This document shows positions 48,106 through 63,184 of a DNA stretch of 64,000 nt, piece by piece. The notes below the pieces were generated by a model that made no database searches, had not been told where the DNA came from, and saw only the letters and a list, made by a program, of their open reading frames with translations. The first letter of the stretch is position 1; each line of letters opens with the position of its first letter. Origin of the DNA: Brassica napus (lineage: Eukaryota > Streptophyta > Magnoliopsida > Brassicales > Brassicaceae); assembly GCF_020379485.1 (NCBI RefSeq), contig NC_063448.1, positions 17,569,726-17,633,725 of the forward strand, given 5' to 3'. A program made the position numbers and the translations under genes.

Positions 48106-48764
48106 ATGTGTTATGTAGCTGACACCATAACCATAACTTTGTTAACGAAACAACAAGCCTGTAGTTGACACCATTACCATACCTTTGTCATATCGATTGA
48201 ATCAAATCATTCTTTTATTTGGAGCATATCAGTTTTTTAGATAATGAGTTGTCATTCTGATATCCACTATTACGGCAAAATAATTATAACCACAATGTTA
48301 ACCTATATAACATATGTTAGTGGATACATATCGTCATAATATGATTCGTCTAGTTGATATATGTTAGTGTTATGTAAATATGAGATCATGTGATTACGTA
48401 TATAGTTGATGTGGCTAATCATCATTTGTTCATTTAAAATTCAGTTGGAATATATAAAAGAAAACGAATCCGCTTTTCAAAAAATTGTTCGACTTTCAAA
48501 CCGATTAGTTTGATAAGGTTTCAGATCAAATGAGTTGGTCAGGAGTGAACATCACAACACTAAATGATCCAATTAATAATAATAAAATTGCATTTCAACA
48601 AACAAAAATCAGACAACAAGACTTCAAGCAGAGTTGTATTACTTTTAACTTTCCAAAGCAATGGATTAGGAACTTATTTCAAGATGAAAACAAAACAAAA
48701 AATACATTAATTGTGTATACAAATCAACTATTCACCACCATAATTAAAACTGCAAGTGCTTCTG
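48106..48764. other. Spacer between Helitron and ALMT4
   Basis: AT-rich. Near 48118-48190 there is an imperfect duplication around GACACCATAACCATAACTTT. The plus ORF at 48530-48781 overlaps the ALMT4 end on the other strand and is not supported. Confidence 0.5.
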
Positions 48765-51771
<3,007 letters not shown>

Positions 51772-54738
51772 GTTTCTTGACTTGTCTGAGCAGATCACAC
51801 AGATTCATAAACACAGGGATGAGTGATTTATTGGCCTTATAAAAATAAAGTAAAACGGTTTTAAAAGTTCTTTTTATATCAGCACAAATAATTGAACTGA
51901 TCGTCCCATTGATTCTGATCTCATGACTGATACCACCTTCCCATTAAAGATATATGAATGTGACTGGTGAAGAAGTATCATGGTTCTTGCTGCGATTCGT
52001 ATGCAGGCTTCATTTTTTTAATTTTTAAAGATAAACAATTCAATGGATCTGTGGTTTTCAATTTAAAATTGCATTGCATGCATCATGTTTTATGGTCCAA
52101 TCATACACAACCAGACAGCCTCATATTTTATTCGAGTGCAAAAATATATTTAGCAAAATAATCAAATTTCGGCCTCATAAGCAAAATAATTTAAGTGAAA
52201 TAAATCGTAAATAAAAAATGGTCCAATCATGCTTATACATGAACACTGAATTTGATGCTACACAAAAATACGAGCGTTCGGTTTTCGGTTCAGTTTGAAT
52301 ATTTTGATTTTCGGTTCAGTTTTGATATTTCAGTTGTCAGCTTTCTAGTGCTAGAAATTTAGAAATTTAGAAATTTAGAAATTATTTACAAAATCCGATT
52401 AGGTTTCGATTTGATTGTGTTAGTTTTTGGTTCGTTTAGAGTAGTAACGTTGGAAATTAGCTAATATGCAAAAAAAATTGGGTTTAATTTAATTCTGGTT
52501 AGGTTTTTATTTTCTTGAGTAATTTCAAATGTTATAGGTTAAAAAATGTTAGATAATTCAAGGTTTTTTCAGGTTGAATATCGGATGATTCGGTTGTTCG
52601 GATAAAAATATTAGGTAATTCGGAGAATTTAAAATATTTTGGACAAAAGACAGAGCCATTTTCCCAAATAGACAATTTTCAAGTTTTTGTTACAAAAATA
52701 GATCTTAAGTAGGAAAATGACCAAAATGTTTTATTTTTGATATTATTTTTTGTTTTATTTTTGAATTTTTTTTTTGTAATTCGAAAATACTTTTCAAATT
52801 TTTAATATTTATTTTTTATTTTATAAAATTTTAAACTTCAATTATAAATCTCCACCCCTTAACTCTAAACTTTAAAGTTTGGATTATTTAACTCTATTGC
52901 TATAATTTATAAGTGTATATTTACCTATTTAATGAAACATTTTAGTCATTTTGATCTTTAATTCTATATTTGTGACAAAAACTTTTTTAATGATATCCTA
53001 GGGTATTTCTCTAAAAGATATTTAAATAATTCAGATTTTTGGTATTTTGGTTTATAGATAATATTCTTAAGATGTTGGTTATTTAGAAACTAAATATAAT
53101 CGATATTTATAGGCACATAATCGATATTTTTAGGTACATAATCGATTTTCCTGATAAATGTCCGAGGCCTATGCATAATGACAGAAATCGTGAGTTAGTT
53201 GTATTATCATTACTTCATTAGTATTCAATACTATGTGTCTTTTCTCTTCTTCTTTTTTTCTTTTTTTCTTTTTTTCTTTTTTTTCTTGTCAAATTTTTTT
53301 TGGTCAAATTTTTTTTTTTTCTCTTTGTTTATGGCTTTGTTTAAGACGTCAAGCAAAACTTTAGAAGTCGTAGAAGAAAAATCAATGTGTGTTTCGTTGT
53401 CATTAAGCTAACCGTACAAATTTATCAAGGGCTTATATTTTTATACAAGTTACCCGTGAACTTTGCGGGCCAATCTACCACAGATAACTTTTGTTTGGGA
53501 CAGGCCGGCCCAATTTGACACTTTACTATTTTCACCTGAATTCATTGGTAAACGAGGTTTAGAAAGAAAAAAGGGAGAAAATGTATCACATTCACACGGT
53601 AGAAGTGGCCAAGTGGGTACCCTGAGACGATTGGAATTTTAGGTGGGCCATGATAGATGCATGGGATATTAAGCATGGTTGGTCATGGGCCCATCAATTT
53701 GCACATCCCTTATACATTGATGATATACTACTTTTATCAGATTTTTACTAATTCAAGAGAACATAAAAATATGATAATTTATGCTGTAATTTCTTCTCAT
53801 TTTGAATATTTGTCTACCAGATCTCAGTATTTATTCTACTGGAGTATCATATATTTATTTCAGTCAGAAAAAAAAAACAATTTATGTAATCAAACATATG
53901 TAGCTTAGTTGGATGTAGATCTTTACAAGAGAAGAATGCTAACAAAATATTTTTAAGAATAAAAACCCTCAAATAGAATTCCTTATCTGAAAATGTAAGC
54001 AGATATAGATTTATTTTTGGGTTAACCTTACAAATATAGTAGATTTTATACCATTTTGTATAGTTAAAGTATCCGTTTGACAAAAAAAAGTATAGTTAAA
54101 GTATCCATATGGAGGGTTTGTTTTCATTTTCAACCTCTAACTTTTAATCAATAAAATGATTTCTTTAAAAGAAAAATACATTGCATAATTTGAATGAAAT
54201 TTAATAAATTCTGCTCTCGCATATTTTAGAAAATGTGAAATTATATAGGAAGTATATATTTTACTTCCAAAATTGTTACGTTTTGTTTGAATGGGTCTAG
54301 TAATAAAAAAAGAAAGAAAGATAATTGCTCCTTTTGACCAGAAGATAAATACCTAGAGAGAAAATCGGAGAGGTGAATCAAAAAATAACAGAATATAAAC
54401 AGAGGTTGAAAGCTGCTTTATCCCTGAGAGAAAACTCAAGAGTACGCCTCACACAAAGGTAGGTGAAAAAGCTTTAATTTTTTTTCATACACAATCTCTC
54501 CCAGGAACTCGTTAGTTTAATTAATCAAAACCAAAGTCTTCTCTTAGATTCGCTACTGTCGCTGTTGTTTACGTTCTTCTCTCTCTCTAAAGATCTGATT
54601 TTTCTGCAAAACAGAGTGAAAATCAAGAACCTTTTTTTTACACTTCTTTCTAGGGTTTAAGGGTTTGCTTTGTCACTGATCTTTCTGGGTTCTGCGTCTT
54701 ATTGAAGAACAGGAACAATCAGTAAAGGTCGGAGATTT
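51772..54738. other. Long divergent intergenic region between ALMT4 and CRF12
   Basis: Contains the ALMT4 promoter, AT-rich repeat remnants (52260-52640 with GGTTTTCGGTTCAGTTT-type phrases), a T-rich microsatellite (53240-53320) and the CRF12 promoter and leader (about 54330-54738). No gene is seen; ORFs here are low-complexity. Confidence 0.5.
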
Positions 54739-55047
54739 ATGTCGGCTGTGTCTGAATCGGCTTTGATTTCGTCTCTGTTTCACGTCTCCTCTCCCACTCG
54801 ATCGTCTTCTTCGACCTCGTCTGCTCTGTTCTTTGTTCTGACCACTGTTCTTAACTCTCTTCGCTTCTGCTCCAAGCAGAGGCTTGTTGTGGAGGTTCCA
54901 TCCCTTTCCATGGGCGTAAGACCTAAAAGGTACGACCTTTCTTCTCTGGGTGTCTTCTACAACAAGAACCCTAACTGGTTATGGGTTTCTTTTAATCTGT
55001 ACAGGACTCACAAGAGGCAAAGGTTACCCTTTTTCATTGTTCGCTGA
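54739..55047 (+). CDS. Long upstream ORF in the CRF12 leader
   Basis: ATG at 54739 opens 102 codons ending at 55047, 63 bp before the CRF12 ATG. A candidate 75-bp intron (54930-55004, GTACGA...TGTACAG) lies inside it and keeps the frame, so the peptide would be 77 residues when spliced, ending KRTHKRQRLPFFIVR in either form. The basic C-terminus and the frame-preserving intron suggest selection on the peptide. I recall that the related Arabidopsis CRF10 gene (At1g68550) carries an annotated conserved-peptide uORF; this may be its counterpart. Such uORFs usually reduce translation of the main frame. Alternatively it is a chance ORF. Confidence 0.55.
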   Translation: MSAVSESALISSLFHVSSPTRSSSSTSSALFFVLTTVLNSLRFCSKQRLVVEVPSLSMGVRPKRYDLSSLGVFYNKNPNWLWVSFNLYRTHKRQRLPFFIVR

Positions 55048-55110
55048 GACAAAGTCCCTTGTCTGATTCAGCAGTTTTTGGTAAGAGATTTTGAAGTGTT
55101 TGAATCAGAT

Positions 55111-55857
55111 ATGAAGAAGTCCGTGAGAGGAAGGAAAGTTCGTATTATTGTCAGTGACCCTTATGCAACTGATGACTCCTCCAGCGACGAATGGTTCGAG
55201 TGTAAGCCTCCTAAGGTGAAGCGTATTGTCCATGAGATCAACCTCCCCTTTCAGCTCTCTGAGAGTTCTCAGTATCACAAAAGCTGTAGACGTAAAGCTG
55301 CTTCTATGCAGCTTAACAAGCCAGTGGGAGTTAGGCTGAGGCAATCAGGCAAATGGGCTGCTGAGATCAGAAACCCACTCACCAAAACTAAGGTGTGGTT
55401 GGGTACTTATGCAACCCTTGAAGAAGCTGGGAAGGCTTATGCTGACAAGAAGGTTGAGTTTGATGCGTCGGTTGCGTCAGCGAACAGCCAGTGCTTGCGT
55501 TCTGCTGCTTCTAAAGAAAAGGTGTGTCTGAGCAAAGATGTTGCTGCTTCTGGTGATTTGACCAAGGAAGGTTTTGATCTTTCCCAATTGGAGATCCCTG
55601 ATCTGAGCTTCTTAGCAGCAGAAGAGAAGTCTGGCGCAAAGGCTGCTGGGGAGATTGACTTTGATTGTTTTTTTAAGGACGAGGACTATGATCATCTCTT
55701 TGATGATTTCTCTGTGGTTGATAATGTTAATAACATCAGCTTACCAAGTGAGCTGCCTGACTGTGACTTCACAGATGTGGAGCTTGAGCATGGTGATATG
55801 AAGTTTGCCTTTGCTGATCAACTGGCGCTTCCTCCTCTCAACATCGCTTGCCCCTGA
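55111..55857 (+). CDS. CRF12: AP2/ERF transcription factor, cytokinin response factor group
   Basis: A nuclear DNA-binding regulator of 248 residues in a single coding exon. The CRF-type N-terminal motif [20 protein letters not shown] is followed by an AP2 domain at about residues 70-120: [19 protein letters not shown], then [20 protein letters not shown]. The C-terminal half is acidic ([15 protein letters not shown]), as expected of an activation region. The ATG at 55111 is chosen because upstream in-frame sequence to 55078 lacks ATG. It matches the At1g25470 position in the syntenic order. The leader holds a long uORF, so translation is probably regulated. Confidence 0.88.
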   Translation: MKKSVRGRKVRIIVSDPYATDDSSSDEWFECKPPKVKRIVHEINLPFQLSESSQYHKSCRRKAASMQLNKPVGVRLRQSGKWAAEIRNPLTKTKVWLGTYATLEEAGKAYADKKVEFDASVASANSQCLRSAASKEKVCLSKDVAASGDLTKEGFDLSQLEIPDLSFLAAEEKSGAKAAGEIDFDCFFKDEDYDHLFDDFSVVDNVNNISLPSELPDCDFTDVELEHGDMKFAFADQLALPPLNIACP

Positions 55858-56519
55858 AGCTTTGCCAGCTTATCTGGTTCACTGTATTCCAATAATAAGT
55901 CTTTACTGTTAAGACAAACAAACTGGCGAAAGCTTGTTTTCATTTAGGAACGGTTTTAAGTTTTGTTTGCTATTTCAAAAGAACATGAATAAGAATGTAG
56001 CATGTGTGATCTCCTTGTGCTTTTAGATTCTTCTAAAGAGTGTTTTTGCACGAGATTTGGATGTGTTGGCTTCACCTTCTTCAATCTCTATGTTTTATCT
56101 CATCCATTTTCTGCGTTGTTCTTTGTTAGTCTAGCCTTCTGCGTCTCTTAACATTCTGGTCGGGAAATAAATCTAATAACTACTGAGATTTTAAGACTGA
56201 AAAAGACAGGACACTTAACATTATGTAGATTCTACAAACGTTATCGCATGCGTTTATGCTTTTGGAGGCTCAAAAGTGGCATTATCCATTACTTTTTTGT
56301 GCACACGTGCTCTTGCACCCTTCTTTGTACAGACAGACCCATGTCACAAGCAAGCACGTGTGACACTATCAGTCGATTTATGCTAAACTCCAAGAAGATG
56401 GGAACGACATAGTGGGGAATCATAAGATAGGCTTAGATTATTGGTGTTTAAAATAAACTTGAAACAAGACCAAACTACTAAGCTAAGATCACATTGATTT
56501 TCTGATAACAGTAGGGGTT
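55858..56519. other. Convergent 3' flanks of CRF12 and the reductase gene
   Basis: Untranslated and intergenic DNA between two tail-to-tail genes; no other gene is seen. Confidence 0.5.
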
Positions 56520-57882
56520 TCAGAGTAGACCCTTGTCTTGGAAGCACTTGATGCAGTCATCAAACATCTCAGCTAACGACTTGAAGGGCGGTAAGCCAAG
56601 TTCACGTATCTTTGTTGTGTCCAAGCTATGAGGCATATCTTTCCCTTCTTCGCTGCTGCACCTGTGACAGTTTTATTTGTTCAAAAAACATGACTTAAAA
56701 TGTCAAATATAGATTGGGAGTAAAGTAACTACTTGGTCTCAAATGGGTATAACGGGTATTTGGGTCTAAGCATCTCAATGATCTCTGACCAATGAGCCAC
56801 TGAACTCGAACATATGAATCTTCCTGATGCTTTAGGCTTTTCCATTGCTAAGATTTGTGCAGCAACTACATCTTCTATGTGCACAAACCCTCCCGTGACA
56901 TTCGGATAATCTCCACGAACACCTAGTCAAAACAAGAAAGTTGAGGTGCGTTTCTAAAACTTAAAAAGTAATCGTCAAAGTGAAAGAAAGATTCTCTCCA
57001 ACCTTTGATTATGGACAGGAGAATTAGAGGTGAGCTTGTGGGTTCTGGACTAAGTATTGGGCCGATACAAAACGAAGGGATTACTACCACTATGTCTAGA
57101 TTCTTTTCGGCTGCGATAGTCCAAGCTTCTTTCTCTCCTAAAGTCTTTGCATAACCATACCAAATCTACATACATTTTCAGACATTATTAACTAAAACAA
57201 TGGTTTAAATTGATACAAGAGTGAGTCAGTGAGGTATGTTTCTCACTTTGAAGTTTCTGCAGTAGTCAAGATCGCTATAATGCGATTCGTCAAGTGGAGA
57301 GGCTTCTGTGGCATCATAACGGTACCTGACTGAGGTCGAAGAAGATGTGAGAACGATCCTTTTCACAGTGTTTCTTGATTTTTCACAAGAGTTCATCAAG
57401 TTCCTTGTTCCATTTATATCTCGATCGACCAACTTCTCCTGAGGAAAAAAAAACATCAGTTATCTCCAATACTTCAACTACTTTGATCGATATGAAATTG
57501 AAAATGAGATTATTTTCTAACAAAAGTAAACTGTAATTGACCAGATCATTGTTGTCCAGACAAACAGTAACACGAGAGGCAATGTGGAAGACTCCATCAA
57601 CACCTTTGACTGCTTCATCAAAGCTTCCCTCCACTGTTAGATCGGCTTCGAAAATCTTTAGCCTTTCTTTTGCTCCTTTTAACTCCCATAAAAACCTAAC
57701 CTTCTCTTCATCTTTACAAAATAGTTAGAAACAAAACTCGTAGCAGCAAACAAAATGAGAGATCTGAAAGTACCTGAGGAGTCTCTAACAGTTGTTCTTA
57801 CGGAGTGACCCAAGTCGAGAAGTGCCTTCACAACGTGAGAGGCTATAAAGCTTGTCCCTCCAGTTACCAAGTACTCTGCCAT
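56520..57882 (-). CDS. NADPH-dependent reductase, cinnamoyl-CoA/dihydroflavonol/tetraketide-pyrone reductase-like
   Basis: An extended short-chain dehydrogenase of 321 residues. Minus-strand exons: 57882-57774, 57711-57542, 57438-57247, 57165-57003, 56922-56733 and 56661-56520, all GT-AG. The N-terminal Rossmann segment [18 protein letters not shown] has serine where the family normally has the second glycine (GGTGFIA). Downstream are [22 protein letters not shown] and the catalytic Y-x-x-x-K in [10 protein letters not shown]. The length equals TKPR2, the pollen-wall tetraketide pyrone reductase, whose gene (At1g68540) is the duplicate of this locus (At1g25460) in my recollection. The substrate is not known. 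The copia LTR at 58065 begins only 182 bp before the ATG. Confidence 0.88.
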
Positions 57883-58064
57883 TTTGATATTTATTCAACG
57901 TGTGAGGCTATAAAGTTTGTCACAATCAGACTCAAGTTCTGAATCTGGTCGACTTTTTTGGATCACATTTCCAACAAGAAGTCGTCGTCAACCATTTTCG
58001 TACATCAATTTTTTTTTGAGTTGGAGATAAGTTATCTTTGCTCAGCCAACCAAAAAGCTATTTA

Positions 58065-58313
58065 TGTTATGAATCATGAATTGGATACTTAGACCATACA
58101 AGTTCAAGACTAGAGTCCATTGGGGGTTTACATTTAGCCACATGGAAGACCCATTCAAACTTAGTATTTATGAGTTTGACCATGTCATTATGTAGAGTAT
58201 CTTTGTATTCAGTTCTCTCTTCAATTCCACCTTGTATGAACCACTATATATAGTGGTGTAAGCAATAAGAAATATACAACACATTCTCACAAATCTTCTC
58301 TCAAATCTTAACA
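58065..58313 (+). repeat. 5' LTR of the copia element
   Basis: 249 bp, TG...CA ends, with a TATATATAG motif near 58243-58251 as a possible promoter. Its last 159 bp recur at 60930-61088. Confidence 0.75.
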
Positions 58314-58314
58314 G

Positions 58315-58327
58315 GTTATTAGCACGA
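58315..58327 (+). other. Primer-binding site resembling the tRNA-Ile anticodon arm
   Basis: GTTATTAGCACGA, one base after the LTR, is complementary to TCGTGCTAATAAC, the anticodon arm of plant tRNA-Ile as I recall it. The same site recurs at 61090-61102 in the duplicate. Confidence 0.55.
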
Positions 58328-60400
58328 GACTCTCTCCACCTGAGCAATCCCATCTGCCGGCGATCATTTCTTTTCCGGCCATCTCTTCCGGCCCCCAGCC
58401 TTGCTCCGCCGGCCAAGTCTATCCCTCTCACGGTTTTCCGGCCAGCTCCTCCACCACTCTCTCAACCACCTCAATCCGCGGATCACTCCCTCTCTCTCAC
58501 GGTGGTCCATTCAGAATCCTTGTGGTGTAAAAGGTAAACTAATCAAAACCTAAAGATCTAAGAACATCATATATCTGAATCTTGGATCTATATGAATCCT
58601 AAAACTTATAAAAATCTATAGATCTAAAATTATATCAAATATTAATCTTGAATCTAAGATCTATATGAATTTTGATTCTAAAATTATTTGAATCCTAAAA
58701 ACTTATAAATCTCTAAAGATCTAAGTATCTCTAAAAAAAAAAAAACTTATAAAACTTATGAATCATCTAAAGATCTATATGAATCTTGATTCTAAGAACT
58801 ATTTGAATCATAAAAAATATTAGAGAAAATCATAAAATCATAAGCCTTTAAATCGGCTCTCCTTTTTTCTCCTATTTGATCCGACATTAAATCCGGATTG
58901 TCTAAAGGATCAAAACCCATAATCAAACCCTTTGATCATCCGCATCACTAGCTATTCTAGCAGGATGAATAAGCCGGCCATCAAAAACCTCACCATCAAA
59001 ATCCTTAAATCTAAATATGTATCTTGATGACCATTATACATATCAATCCCCTAAATCCTTCTTGCTTGGTTTTCTCAACCAGCAAATCCAAAATTCAAAA
59101 CAATCAAAAACATCCTGTGCCATATCCGGCCAGATTCTTTGAAAATCAGTCAAACCAAATAAAATCGAAATAAATCCTAATCAATGCATATCTTTGACCA
59201 TTGATGTTTGTTTTGTAACTGATAAAATTTTAAGAACTTTTCTGATTTTATAAATGCATATTTAATTTTTATAAATGCATATTTGATTTTAATAAATGAA
59301 TATCTTTGACTAGGTAGTATTTTAAATATTATAACCTATAGTCTTGATTTAAATTAATATGTCATAAGATAAAATAAATTCTGGTTTGATATCATTTGAT
59401 CACATTATTGTTTGTCAAAATTTATCTATATCTTAACCGGCCTTGAAATCGGTTCATTATAGTTTAAACAAATGATATAAATTTATCTTGATCTAATACC
59501 AACCTAAAAACCGGATTTTGTGATGATTAAATCATATACTGAACATTGATCACATAGTTGCTTGTTAAATTAATCTTGATCTAAAACCATCCTTGAAGAC
59601 TGATTTTATGATGATTGAATTATATACTGATCTTATATGCATACCTGATAGCATCTATTAGATTAGTAAATCATTAGATCAAACTTGGATTATTTTGAAC
59701 CAACCTTTTTCCATGCATCCGATTGTCATTTTGTTAAAACCGATCATGCATGCTTGCATATCATTGACTATTCTGATCATGGTGCATTTAAATTAAAATT
59801 TATTTGATTCATATTGCTTGCATCTAATTAGATTAAATCGGTTATTATTTAAACTAAGCATGTTTGCTTTAATTGAAATAATAAACCTGCCTTGAAACCA
59901 AATTGATTGAAAATCTAATTGAATTTGGTTTAGACATATCCTGAAAATTATAATTTTTCCTTGTCTTTGTTTACCATGTAAAGGGGAAAAGGAATCAGTT
60001 TTATTTTATTCTCTTTAAAAACCAAATATCCTCATGCATTAGGAATCACATATAGATTGTTTAAGTCCAATGCTTAATTCTGAACATGCATTCAGCTATT
60101 TCTTGATCCATGCATTTGCTTGATTTCATCTATCTTGCTTGATCTCATTTAATAAAATGATGATTGATCCTTATTCAAATTCTAAAGGGCCTTAATACCC
60201 TATATATATAATCAATCCAATTTGAATTATAATTAAAAGGATTACTAGATGCAATGATCAATTGATCATTCTCATACTAAGATTGCTTAAGTAAATAGAT
60301 TATATGATTTGGGGGAAAGCCTTATTGAAATCATATACATTGATTTATTCTATTGCTTACATAGAATTCTGAGTGCTTGAATTACTCGTTAAATATTCAG

Positions 60401-60970
60401 ATGTCGAGATTTGAACCCTCAGATTACTCTGCCCTAAATCTCTCTGGAGATAATTACCTAAAATGGGTAAAGAATACTCTTGTTGCCCTGAGATCCAGAG
60501 GACTCAGACAATGCATCAATGAGTACAATGATATCATTGACAGTGAAAGTCATAGAGCTATAACGATTATTCGTTATCATCTCACTGAGGAATTAAGAGA
60601 CCTGTATCTCTATGTTGAGGATCCTTGTGACCTTTGGTTACAGTTAAGGAAAATGTTCAAACCGGTATCGTGGCAAAATGCCAACCATGAATGGGAGATC
60701 CTCAGATTCCAAGATTTTGAATCCGTGGACAAATATAATTCTGCTCTGATGGATATTGCTTATAGTCTTGAACTATGTGGTGAAAGGATAACACATTATT
60801 CTTTATTATATAAGACCTACTCCACATTCCATCCAAAGGATGTGCTGTTGCTACACACGGCTAAGAAGTTCACCACTTATAATGATATTTTGTCATATCT
60901 TTTGGCTTCTGAACAAAGAAAGCAGAAAATCAAACTTAGTATTTATGAGTTTGACCATGTCATTATGTAG
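60401..60970 (+). CDS. copia gag, 3' truncated and fused to LTR sequence
   Basis: ATG at 60401 opens MSRFEPSDYSALNLSGDNYL, a UBN2-type gag. The frame is open through LASEQRKQKIK to 60930, then reads LTR sequence (LSIYEFDHVIM) to a stop at 60970. It lacks the RG linker and zinc knuckle seen in the copia gag at 21590-22597. The fusion is a product of the tandem duplication and is unlikely to assemble normally. Confidence 0.75.
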   Translation: MSRFEPSDYSALNLSGDNYLKWVKNTLVALRSRGLRQCINEYNDIIDSESHRAITIIRYHLTEELRDLYLYVEDPCDLWLQLRKMFKPVSWQNANHEWEILRFQDFESVDKYNSALMDIAYSLELCGERITHYSLLYKTYSTFHPKDVLLLHTAKKFTTYNDILSYLLASEQRKQKIKLSIYEFDHVIM

Positions 60971-63184
60971 AGTATCTTTGTATTCAGTTCTCTCTTCAAT
61001 TCCACCTTGTATGAACCACTATATATAGTGGTGTAAGCAATAAGAAATATACAACACATTCTCACAAATCTTCTCTCAAATCTTAACAGGTTATTAGCAC
61101 GAGACTCTCTCCACCTGAGCAATCCCATCTGCCGGCGATCATTTCTTTTCCGGCCATCTCTTCCGGCCCCCAGCCTTGCTCCGCCGGCCAAGTCTATCCC
61201 TCTCACGGTTTTCCGGCCAGCTCCTCCACCACTCTCTCAACCACCTCAATCCGCGGATCACTCCCTCTCTCTCACGGTGGTCCATTCAGAATCCTTGTGG
61301 TGTAAAAGGTAAACTAATCAAAACCTAAAGATCTAAGAACATCATATATCTGAATCTTGGATCTATATGAATCCTAAAACTTATAAAAATCTATAGATCT
61401 AAAATTATATCAAATATTAATCTTGAATCTAAGATCTATATGAATTTTGATTCTAAAATTATTTGAATCCTAAAAACTTATAAATCTCTAAAGATCTAAG
61501 TATCTCTAAAAAAAAAAAACTTATAAAACTTATTAATCATCTAAAGATCTATATGAATCTTGATTCTAAGAACTATTTGAATCATAAAAAATATTAGAGA
61601 AAATCATAAAATCATAAGCCTTTAAATCGGCTCTCCTTTTTTCTCCTTTTTTCTCCTATTTGATCCGACATTAAATCCGGATTGTCTAAAGGATCAAAAC
61701 CCATAATCAAACCCTTTGATCATCCGCATCACTAGCTATTCTAGCAGGATGAATAAGCCGGCCATCAAAAACCTCACCATCAAAATCCTTAAATCTAAAT
61801 ATGTATCTTGATGACCATTATACATATCAATCCCCTAAATCCTTCTTGCTTGGTTTTCTCAACCAGCAAATCCAAAATTCAAAACAATCAAAAACATCCT
61901 GTGCCATATTCGGCCAGATTCTTTGAAAATCAGTCAAACCAAATAAAATCGAAATAAATCCTAATCAATGCATATCTTTGACCATTGATGTTTGTTTTGT
62001 AACTGATAAAATTTTAAGAACTTTTCTGATTTTATAAATGCATATTTAATTTTTATAAATGCATATTTGATTTTAATAAATGAATATCTTTGACTAGGTA
62101 GTATTTTAAATATTATAACCTATAGTCTTGATTTAAATTAATATGTCATAAGATAAAATAAATTCTGGTTTGATATCATTTGATCACATTATTGTTTGTC
62201 AAAATTTATCTATATCTTAACCGGCCTTGAAATCGGTTCATTATAGTTTAAACAAATGATATAAATTTATCTTGATCTAATACCAACCTAAAAACCGGAT
62301 TTTGTGATGATTAAATCATATACTGAACATTGATCACATAGTTGCTTGTTAAATTAATCTTGATCTAAAACCATCCTTGAAGACTGATTTTGTGATGATT
62401 GAATTATATACTGATCTTATATGCATACCTGATAGCATCTATTAGATTAGTAAATCATTAGATCAAACTTGGATTATTTTGAACCAACCTTTTTCCATGC
62501 ATCCGATTGTCATTTTGTTAAAACCGATCATGCATGCTTGCATATCATTGACTATTCTGATCATGGTGCATTTAAATTAAAATTTATTTGATTCATATTG
62601 CTTGCATCTAATTAGATTAAATCGGTTATTATTTAAACTAAGCATGTTTGCTTTAATTGAAATAATAAACCTGCCTTGAAACCAAATTGATTGAAAATCT
62701 AATTGAATTTGGTTTAGACATATCCTGAAAATTATAATTTTTCCTTGTCTTTGTTTACCATGTAAAGGGGAAAAGGAATCAGTTTTATTTTATTCTCTTT
62801 AAAAACCAAATATCCTCATGCATTAGGAATCACATATAGATTGTTTAAGTCCAATGCTTAGTTCTGAACATGCATTCAGCTATTTCTTGATCCATGCATT
62901 TGCTTGATTTCATCCATCTTGCTTGATCTCATTTAATAAAATGATGATTGATCCTTATTCAAATTCTAAAGGGTCTTAATACCCTATATATATAATCAAT
63001 CCAATTTGAATTATAATTAAAAGGATTACTAGATGCAATGATCAATTGATCATTCTCATACTAAGATTGCTTAAGCAAATAGATTATATGATTTGGGGGA
63101 AAGCCTTATTGAAATCATATACATTGATTTATTCTATTGCTTACATAGAATTCTGAGTGCTTGAATTACTCGTTAAATATTCAG

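Noticed and set aside
58168..58431. Minus-strand 87-codon ORF, present again at 60943-61206
   Set aside because: It is antisense to the copia LTR and leader and is repeated only because of the tandem duplication.
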